Below, piece by piece: positions 10,401-15,629 of a stretch of 15,629 nucleotides of DNA (the stretch's first letter is position 1; every line of letters begins with the position of its first letter). Location: assembly GCA_003484865.1 (NCBI GenBank), contig DMZT01000229.1, positions 1 to 15,629 of the forward strand, in the 5' to 3' direction. The notes beneath the pieces are model-generated. The model was not told the origin of the DNA and did no database searches. It was given only the letters and a program-made list of their open reading frames with translations. This DNA comes from Stenotrophomonas sp. (lineage in GTDB: Bacteria > Pseudomonadota > Gammaproteobacteria > Xanthomonadales > Xanthomonadaceae). A program made the translations under genes and the position numbers.

Positions 10401-13400
10401 GGTATCGGCATTGGCATCCACCTCGATGCTGCCGATCCCGGTGCCACAGTAATCGACCGCAAAGCTCGAGCCGCAGCCGTCACCGGTGCCACGCACGTCG
10501 TCGATCGTCGCCGTCCCGGCGAAGGCTTCAATGTCACCACTGGCAGTGATGCGGCTGCCGCCGTCAATGCTGGCGGCGGTCTGGCTGGCGATCTGGTTGA
10601 CCAGCACCGAACCGGCGATCGCCACGCCGTCGCTGCGCGTGGACGCCCCTCCACTGGCGGCCGCCGCCACGATCCGGGATGCATCGGCCGCACGCACGCG
10701 CACGTCCTGTACGCCTTCGATGTCGGCGCCACTGACTGACGCGCGGGTGCTGTCGCCCACTTCGGCATACGTCACTGCCGCCCCCAGGCCGGCCTTGCCA
10801 CCCGCATACAGTGCGCCACCCCCGTTGGCGATCTTGGAGGCGTTCACGGCCTTGACATCAACATCGGCGGCCGCGCCGCCCATGCCGCGGAGGCTGCCCC
10901 CGACGATGCTGGCGGCCGTATCGTTGTGGGACATCGCCACGGTCGCCGAGATCGCGCCGGCACCGGCCGAGCTCTGGTTGGAGGAGGCATTCACGCCCAC
11001 GCTCAGCCCGACGTTGACCTGTTCGCTTTCGTTGCGTGCGGTCACCGTGACGGTGCCGGCATCCTCCACGGTACTGTCACGCAACTGCGCGGTGGTCGTG
11101 TTCTGGATGTCACCGTAGGCCACGCCACCGGCCAGCGATGCGCTGCCCTGGGTGTTATCCGACCCGGCCGCGGCCACCGACAACGCGCCGCTGACGCTGA
11201 CCAGCAGCGTCTGGTTGGTCGCGGCAAGATCCAGCTTCAGGCCCTTGCCGCTGTTGTCCTTGATCACGGCCGAGCTGATGTCCGCCTTGGTATTCTGCCG
11301 GGCACGATTCACCGTCGCACTGCCGGACAGGGCGATGCCGAACTTGGGTTGTGGCGTCTGCGCGCCCTGGCCCTGCCCCGGTGCTGCATTCCCGCCACCC
11401 AGCAGGCCCTTGGCCTTGTCGAAGTACGCGGTCAGCCCGGCGCTGCCGTTGCTGTCGGCCTTGTTGGCCATGCCTTCCAGCGCGGTCACCTTGCCGAGCG
11501 CACGGGTCTTGAGTGAATCCAGGAAGCCGGGATTCTCCGCGTTCTGCTTTGCCGCCAGCTCGTCCTGGGCCTTCTGCAGCTGTTCGGACGAGCTCTTGGC
11601 AACTGCGCCGGCGGCGGCCACCGCACCGGCCAGGCCACCGCTGGTGGCGTTGACCGCCAGCTCACCCGTGGTGATCGCGCCGACCGGCGCCGTGCTGCTG
11701 CCGGTCGCGAAGGCTGCAGGCACCGCACCGATGAAGGCGCGGGTATCGGTATCCAGCTGCTGGTAGGCGACGCTGGCCCCCACCGACACACTGTCGCTCA
11801 TCGCAACCGCGCCGGCCACGGACCACACGAACAGATCTTCGTCGGCACGTACGCCGACCGTTGCGGCGCGGATGTCGGCACGGTTGCTGATCCCCGCCAG
11901 CGTGGTGCTGTCCAGGTCCAGCGCGGTGGCGGTTCCGCTGACACCGATGCTGCCGCCCTGGCCTGACTGCAGCGCCAGCGCCACCACGGTTTCCTTGTTG
12001 TCGGCCTGCACTGCCAGGCTGCCTGCACCGGCGTCGACGCGGACGCCATCATGGAGGATCGCTGCCGCCGTGTTCTGGTAGTCGATATAGCCGACGCTGC
12101 CGCCCAAGGCAGTTCCGCCGTTGCCGACGTTGCTGTCCTTGAGGTTCTTCAGGGCAAGATCACCCGCCGCGTGCAGACCCGTGACATCGGTGTTGGCACG
12201 CACGGTGGCGGTGGCGTCAAACGTCCGGCCGCGCGCAGCGCCGGCATGGTCCTCACCTTCCAGTGCGGCGCTCCACGCTGCGGTGCTGGTGTCGCGGGTG
12301 GTCAGCGAAGCACCGGCGGCGACATCGGTACGTGCGCTGTTGGTCGCCTTGAACCAACTCACCGCGCCCCCGATGGCCACTTCCTCGGCCGAGCCGCGCG
12401 CCGCCGCGTACGAGGCGAACAACTCCGATGGGTCGGTGATCAGGTCCTTGGCGGCGGAGATCGACGTCTTGAACGCGTCGAAGCTGCTGAAGTCCGGGAC
12501 GGCCCCGGTGAGCGCACTGAAATCCCGAGGCAGGCGCACATCCGACGACAACCCGATGCGTTGCGCCGAGAGCTCAGCCGAACTGCCCACCAGGGTTCGT
12601 GCCTCATGGGTGAGGTTGGCGATGTTGACCGCCCCGGACAACGCGAACGCCGAACCATCCGCGCTCTTGCCCTTGGCCAGCACATTGCTCATCGCATGGT
12701 TGCCGATCTGTGCATCGGTTACCTGGCTGTCGACCACGATCGCGCCGGCGCTGTCGATGGTCGTACCGGCGCCGATACTGGCGGTGGCCGCATGGTCGCC
12801 GTCGACAACGCTGATCGCCCCGCCGAGGCGGAAGGGCGACGCCGTGGTCGGTGTAGTGGCCGGCGGCGTGCTGCCGCCGTCCTGGCTGCCGGTCAGTTTG
12901 GCGATGGCGCCACCCACGCCGGCGCCGGCCAGCGACTGCGCCACGCTCATCAGGCCATCGCTGCCGCTGCTGATCGCTTCCACCTGCTCCTGGCCGGGCA
13001 GCGGCTCGCTCTTCGGGCCGGTGATCAGCGTGCTGGTCTTGTTGAGGCGGGTGATGCTGGCCGCCTGCACGGTGACGTCGCCTGCCGTGGTGCGGGTGTC
13101 GCGGTCCAGGCGCGCTTCGGCCGCGATATCCTGCAGACTGATCGCGCCAGCCAGGCCGACCGCGCCATTCTTGTCGGCGCGCGCCGTGGCGGAGGTTTCC
13201 AGAGAGACCGCGTTGACCGCCGAAACGTTGACACTGCCGGCCTGCAGTGGCCCACCCGCTTCAATCACCGCGCGGGTGTCAACGTTGACATTGCTGATCG
13301 CCGCCGTGAACGCAGCGGCAGTGTTGTTCACCGCGAACGATTCGGCCGCAAGCTTCAGCGTCGTATCGGCATCGGCCTTCACCGCCACGTCGCCGCCAGC

Positions 13401-14765
13401 CGCAAGGGTTGCGCCCGAACGCACGATGGCTTCCGTGGTGGCGTTGATCTGCGCGTACGCCGCACCGAGGCTGAGCATGTGCTTCTTCGGAATGCTGTTG
13501 CCATTGGCATCCTTCACGGGATCGCCGTTGGCATCGGTGACGACATCACCTTTCTCGTACGCCTTGCCGGCCGCCGAGTTGTCGATGGCCTGGCGGGTGC
13601 TGGCATGCAGCGTAATGTCGTCGCGCGCGTCCAGTACTGCGTTGTCCTTCACCTCTACCCGCGCCGTGGTGGCGCCATGCAGGAACGAAATCTGCTCACC
13701 CAGCAGCTTGCCCGCCCCCAGGTTCACCAACGCATCGCCGAGGTCCGTGAGGGTGCTGGAGTCGGTGACGCTGTTGACGAGATCGGCCTTGAGCTCGTCG
13801 AATACCGCACCGTCCTTGTCGTAGCCGGAATCGATGACCGCAAGCGCGGTCAACTCGATATCGTCCGCCGCCAGACGTGCGTTGCCGCCCACCGTTACCG
13901 TTGCCTCGGCACTGCGCACACCCAACCCGGTATCGGAGATCGCCGCCGCGCGCAGTTGGATCCGGCCGCCCTCGTTGACCAGTACCAGCGGCTGCGAGGC
14001 GCCGGTATTGACGGCCGCCTCGATGCCCTGCAGATCGCCATTGGCATCGCGCGGGCCGGCCTGTACGAACAGCGTGCCGGTGACATCAATGGCCCTGGCC
14101 TGTACGCGGATGCCGTTGCTTGCATTCACCGTCCCGTGCAGCGCCACCGTCTTGTCGGTGAGTTGACCCGGCGTCAGCGTGCCGTACATCAGGGCATCCA
14201 GGCTCTTTCCGGCGTTGAGGATGTCGTCGGCCGTGGCGCGGTTGGCCGTGGCCACCGACAGCGAGCCGACATTGAGCACGCCACCGTTGCCGACCAACAG
14301 GCCATCCGGGGCGACGAAGAACACCTTGCCGCCCACCGCATTGGTCGACTCCAGCACGCTGTTGAGGTTGCCGTTGATGTACGCACGCGCGTCGGTGACC
14401 AGGTTGACCAGGTTGTGCACCTGTTGCTGACCCTGGGTGGGCAGCACAAGATCAACGGTCTGGCCGACGTCCACCCCGAATTCGCGGAAGGCGTTGAAGG
14501 CGACCTGGTTGCCGGCGGCCCCCTTCACTGTACCGGTGGTCACCTTCCAGTGCAGATCGTTGCCCTGGCGGGTCACGCGGGTATCGGTGCGACCGTCGGT
14601 GACCATCGCACTGCCGTCATCGCCGGCAATCACGCTGCCTGGCAACGCCAGCCCCAGCACGGAGCCGATGGCCACGGCCAGGCCCGCAGGACGCAGGCGG
14701 CGTTGCGCCGGGGGCACATGACGCACGCTGGAGGACGGGCAGGACGAAGGGTCGCGATGGTTCAT
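15..14765 (-). CDS. Giant leukotoxin LktA-family filamentous adhesin (two-partner-secretion exoprotein), 3' end missing
   Basis: A single minus-strand frame opens at ATG 14765-14763 and has no stop to the left edge, giving 4,917 genomic codons (well over 450 kDa) with the C-terminus missing. The start is supported by GGAG six bases upstream and an immediate signal peptide. After it comes a TPS-type domain with the LktA-like core GGKVFFVAPDGLLVG (residues 145-159) followed by NVGSL. The rest is A/G/V/N/T-rich with short strand-turn repeats such as AGGDL and GDVxL, as expected for a right-handed beta-helix. By family knowledge it is exported by Sec, passes an outer-membrane FhaC/TpsB pore and serves adhesion or biofilm formation; Fusobacterium LktA is a leukotoxin. 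Toxicity here is not shown. No catalytic domain, RGD motif or CDI-type toxin tip was recognised in the visible part. Cysteine is nearly absent: besides Cys9 in the signal peptide I saw only three close pairs. The family call is strong; the exact role is unknown. Confidence 0.93.
1467..2006 (-). other. 180-residue apparently helical insertion between haemagglutinin-like strands (about residues 4254-4433)
   Basis: Between GDVLIEAPSGSIYSGAQ and EPVIIGRNVSLRARD lies a globular-looking stretch: SEAQLASLRDNLKLFQ, VSYQSQVDASYAEYFQLRAL, GGTAINLFRSMAEAARGG, VSDYLAERFNRLGTVFTDAFG, WQQEAIFASFNAGYRYELAA and WSQDQLRYVFNANAL. It is rich in Leu, Phe, Tyr, Gln, Arg and Glu, and its hydrophobic spacing suggests helices. 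The YAEYFQLRAL element resembles a Y-x-x-Y/W-x-L motif I loosely recall from other large haemagglutinin-like proteins, which is a memory rather than a search result. It probably folds as an independent lobe on the fibre. No enzymatic motif is apparent. Confidence 0.6.
2730..4090 (-). other. Trp/Tyr/Asn/Cys-bearing segment unlike the rest of the adhesin (about residues 3559-4012)
   Basis: The A/G/V-rich repeats give way to a segment with many tryptophans and tyrosines: ANWYGNVVSALWARHS, SLTDYLLYGTGNDVNNPSIL, YYDGGVVSRYSHKDTNYLP, TASWYLRDGNGN, NWRWVDRNNNTVFNG and TWRTSWYQRAP. It holds two close cysteine pairs, C3629/C3638 and C3974/C3982. Short haemagglutinin-like strands (GSIYLDGRIVST, GSLNVVSGKGSVVINN) are interleaved, so it is a decorated beta-helix region rather than a separate gene; the frame is continuous. 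It is a good candidate for an exposed binding face, by inference only. Confidence 0.6.
7760..11320 (-). repeat. Array of about 160-bp (53-54 residue) imperfect repeats in the adhesin shaft
   Basis: A repeating unit has the outline: strand, A/G-rich stretch, a V-N-x-I-G-type motif, then xTTxAxV and a second strand. Motif copies lie near 11308, 11110, 10928, 10766, 10595, 10275, 10117, 9925, 9757, 9600, 9440, 9278, 9116, 8956, 8778, 8612, 8305, 8088, 7927 and 7775. Most gaps in the core are 150-180 bases. Between about 9.9 and 8.9 kb two flavours alternate: NDIGxTT (9925, 9600, 9278, 8956) and NLIDxxTxA or a variant (9757, 9440, 9116). Copies have diverged at DNA level, so this is an old protein repeat rather than a recent tandem duplication. 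Less regular relatives continue to about 5.2 kb. Confidence 0.75.
11346..11594 (-). other. Lys/Gln-rich helical insertion followed by a flexible linker (about residues 1058-1140)
   Basis: Starting at SSSEQLQKAQDELAAKQNAE the sequence turns strongly charged and polar with heptad-like spacing, continues through LDSLKTRALGKVTALEGMA and AYFDKAKGLLGGGN, and ends in a Gly/Pro/Gln linker (APGQGQGAQTPQPK). This differs sharply from the surrounding beta-repeats, which resume at FGIALSGS. A short coiled coil or helical hairpin projecting from the shaft is the simplest reading. It could act as a hinge, spacer or exposed ligand-binding element; the function is unknown. Confidence 0.55.
12390..12542 (-). 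other. Non-repetitive, probably helical insertion in the adhesin (about residues 742-792)
   Basis: The strand-turn repeats are interrupted by a segment rich in Phe, Lys, Asp and Ser, including RDFSALTG, FDAFKTSISAAKDL and FASYAAARGSAEEVA. Its spacing of hydrophobic residues looks amphipathic-helical rather than beta-helical. The A/G-rich repeat resumes directly after it. It may be a loop or extra-helix bulge on the fibre. The helical call is made by eye, without a prediction program. Confidence 0.45.
14076..14624 (-). other. LktA-type TPS (secretion) domain, about residues 48-230
   Basis: After the signal cleavage site come HWKVTTGTVKG (72-82), AFNAFREFGVDVGQTVDLVLP (89-109), then HNLVNLV (117-123), INGNLNS (130-136) and GGKVFFVAPDGLLVG (145-159). 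This order (FNAF-x-F-x-V, VxLxLP, NLVNLV, INGxLNS, VFFxxPxGxxVG, NVGSL) is the signature I associate with leukotoxin LktA-family adhesins. In known TPS proteins this domain docks with the POTRA domains of the TpsB transporter and nucleates beta-helix folding. The classical FHA NPNG turn is changed to APDG (152-155). The right boundary is approximate. Confidence 0.8.
14625..14765 (-). other. Signal peptide of the adhesin (residues 1-47)
   Basis: The N-region (residues 1-28) carries several arginines, including QRRLR at 21-25. The hydrophobic core LAVAIGSVLGLALPG spans 29-43, and Val-Ile-Ala at 45-47 makes an AXA-type signal peptidase I site before Gly48-Asp-Asp. The n-region is longer than usual and resembles the extended leaders of large TPS and autotransporter proteins, although the ESPR consensus is not present. 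A GTG at residue 14 or 17 could be an alternative start, but neither has the ribosome-binding site seen before the ATG. Confidence 0.8.
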
Positions 14766-14771
14766 GGCAGG

Positions 14772-14775
14772 CTCC
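14772..14775 (-). promoter_or_regulatory. Ribosome-binding site of the adhesin gene
   Basis: GGAG on the minus strand, separated from the ATG by six bases (CCTGCC), is a near-ideal Shine-Dalgarno site. It decides the start at 14765. In-frame TTG or CTG codons further upstream in the spacer lack such a site, and the frame is closed upstream by the sapC stop codon itself. Confidence 0.75.
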
Positions 14776-14815
14776 GGGCAGTGGCAGGCGGGGCAACCGC
14801 GGGCCAGCAAGGGTC

Positions 14816-14841
14816 GCGGCAAGGCAGGCGTGCCTTGCCGC
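14816..14841 (-). terminator. Perfect 11-bp inverted repeat between sapC and the adhesin gene (terminator-like or attenuator-like hairpin)
   Basis: GCGGCAAGGCA and TGCCTTGCCGC flank a 4-base loop, giving a perfect, very GC-rich stem 23 bases beyond the SapC stop codon. In the direction of transcription it is followed by GACCCTTGC, not a T-tract, so it is not a canonical intrinsic terminator. It could protect the 3' end of the sapC message, reduce read-through into the giant gene, or end transcription inefficiently. It lies 51 to 76 bases ahead of the adhesin start codon, so it would not directly block the ribosome-binding site. Confidence 0.5.
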
Positions 14842-14864
14842 TCGGTGGCGTTACTGGAAAGGGA

Positions 14865-15620
14865 TCAGTGCGTTGCGGCAGCGGCTGGACGGCTGTCCAG
14901 CGCGCGGCTGAGCAGCTCGACATTGCCCAGCGAAAGCAGATGGGCGTAGATCAACCCGAGGTCGCCCGAACGCGCCAGATCCTGGAGCGCCTTGCCCTTC
15001 AATTCGTGCAGCTTCTGCTCATCGACCACAAAGAAGCCATCCAGCGAGAAGCCCTCGCCCAGCGCGGTCTGCACGTTCACCTGCCGCGGCACCAGCAGCC
15101 CATGGCTGGCCAGCGCCGCACTGAAGGCACGCGTACGCGCCAGATGCACCTGGTATTCCTGCAGGAACTGCAGTGCGTTGCTCAGCAGCGGGCTGTCCTT
15201 GCCCTCGTCATCGAACAGCGGCGCACCTTCCTCGCCACCTTCGCGGATGCCCGCATATGCCTCATCCAGGCACACGGTGAAGTCGCTGCCCTTCTCATCG
15301 CGTTCGGCAAGCACGAAGGGATAGCGGCGCAGAAACGCCGGGACATAGGCCCCTTCGGCCCAGCTGCCCTGCTCATCGACCATCAGGTTCTGGCCGGCGC
15401 GCAGGCCCAGCAGTGCGGCCGGCACCACCGCGTCGGCGCTGCTGCCGGCGAACAGGATCGGGTACTCGCGGGCGACCGGCGCGAATTCCACGCAGGCCAG
15501 CGGGACGGAATTGAGCGCGGCGGCGAAGGCAAAATCGCCCGGGGTCGCCACCACCCGATGGTTGCGATGGGCAACGCGGTTGAGCTGGATCGGACGTTCG
15601 TAGATGAGCAGCTGCTTCAT
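14865..15620 (-). CDS. SapC family protein, complete, 251 residues
   Basis: The protein has the length of the Pfam SapC family (about 250 residues) and its landmarks: EYPILFAG (52-59), GLRAGQNLMVDEQGSW (72-87), YVPAFLRRYPFVLAE (92-106), CLDEAYAG (117-124) and PLFDDEGKDSPLL (134-146). Two helical C-terminal stretches follow (FLQEYQVHLARTRAFSAAL; LHELKGKALQDLARSG). There is no signal peptide or membrane segment, so a cytoplasmic location is likely. The family is named after a gene of the Campylobacter fetus surface-layer locus; its biochemical activity is unknown to me. The ATG is preceded by GGAACCACC, with GGAA as a weak Shine-Dalgarno five bases away, and the window ends there, so its promoter is not visible. 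The stop (TGA) lies 99 bases before the adhesin start on the same strand, suggesting co-transcription unless the intervening hairpin separates them. Confidence 0.9.
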   Translation of the reverse strand: MKQLLIYERPIQLNRVAHRNHRVVATPGDFAFAAALNSVPLACVEFAPVAREYPILFAGSSADAVVPAALLGLRAGQNLMVDEQGSWAEGAYVPAFLRRYPFVLAERDEKGSDFTVCLDEAYAGIREGGEEGAPLFDDEGKDSPLLSNALQFLQEYQVHLARTRAFSAALASHGLLVPRQVNVQTALGEGFSLDGFFVVDEQKLHELKGKALQDLARSGDLGLIYAHLLSLGNVELLSRALDSRPAAAATH

Positions 15621-15629
15621 GGTGGTTCC

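Noticed and set aside
7760..11320. The regular spacing near 160 bp as a CRISPR array or satellite DNA
   Set aside because: Copies are similar only at protein level, have no constant short repeat separated by unique spacers, and stay in one coding frame.
12121..13824. A 567-codon plus-strand open frame rich in Ser/Ala/Pro/Val
   Set aside because: It overlaps the strongly supported adhesin frame completely, has biased antisense composition and shows no domain.
14766..14864. A sigma-70 promoter for the adhesin in the spacer
   Set aside because: The spacer has no AT-rich -10 element at a proper distance from a TTG-type -35. The only clear elements are the hairpin and the ribosome-binding site.
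14992..15324. A plus-strand Ser-rich open frame opposite SapC
   Set aside because: It is an antisense shadow of the well-supported SapC frame, with no motif.
15..15629. Insertion sequences, tRNA/rRNA genes, phage or integron attachment sites
   Set aside because: The window is filled almost edge to edge by two intact coding frames, and no RNA fold, transposase fragment or terminal repeat was seen.

Overview
The window is GC-rich proteobacterial DNA, about two-thirds G+C by eye. The gene families and codon use fit a gammaproteobacterium of the Xanthomonadaceae/Lysobacteraceae, most plausibly Stenotrophomonas or a close relative. That placement is inference from sequence style and protein families, not from any search.

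Both real genes lie on the minus strand. From the right edge leftward: (1) a complete 251-residue SapC-family protein (14865-15620); (2) a 99-base spacer holding a perfect 11-bp inverted repeat and a GGAG ribosome-binding site; (3) one enormous open reading frame that starts at 14765 and runs without a stop to the left edge, at least 4,917 codons of genomic sequence. It encodes a secreted filamentous adhesin of the leukotoxin LktA / filamentous-haemagglutinin type. Its C-terminus, any partner transporter and anything beyond lie outside the window. The first 14 bases are not genomic: they match the 3' end of the Illumina TruSeq adapter, so the contig probably ended inside this long repetitive gene.

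The adhesin reads in order: a long signal peptide (residues 1-47); an LktA-type two-partner-secretion (TPS) domain (about 48-230); an alanine/glycine/valine-rich beta-helical body with two apparently helical or charged interruptions (about 742-792 and 1058-1140); a regular array of about 53-54-residue repeats that tend to alternate between two flavours (about 1150-2335); a further A/G-rich stretch; a compositionally different Trp/Tyr/Asn/Cys-bearing segment (about 3559-4012); haemagglutinin-like strands; a 180-residue apparently helical insertion (about 4254-4433); and again short haemagglutinin-like strands to the edge.

Functionally, the giant protein should be exported by the Sec system, cross the outer membrane through a TpsB/FhaC-like pore and act at the cell surface in adhesion, biofilm or host contact. 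SapC-family proteins are named after an S-layer-associated locus of Campylobacter. Its tight same-strand position upstream suggests co-expression with the adhesin, but nothing in the sequence proves a joint function. Nearly all plus-strand open frames are antisense shadows of the giant gene.
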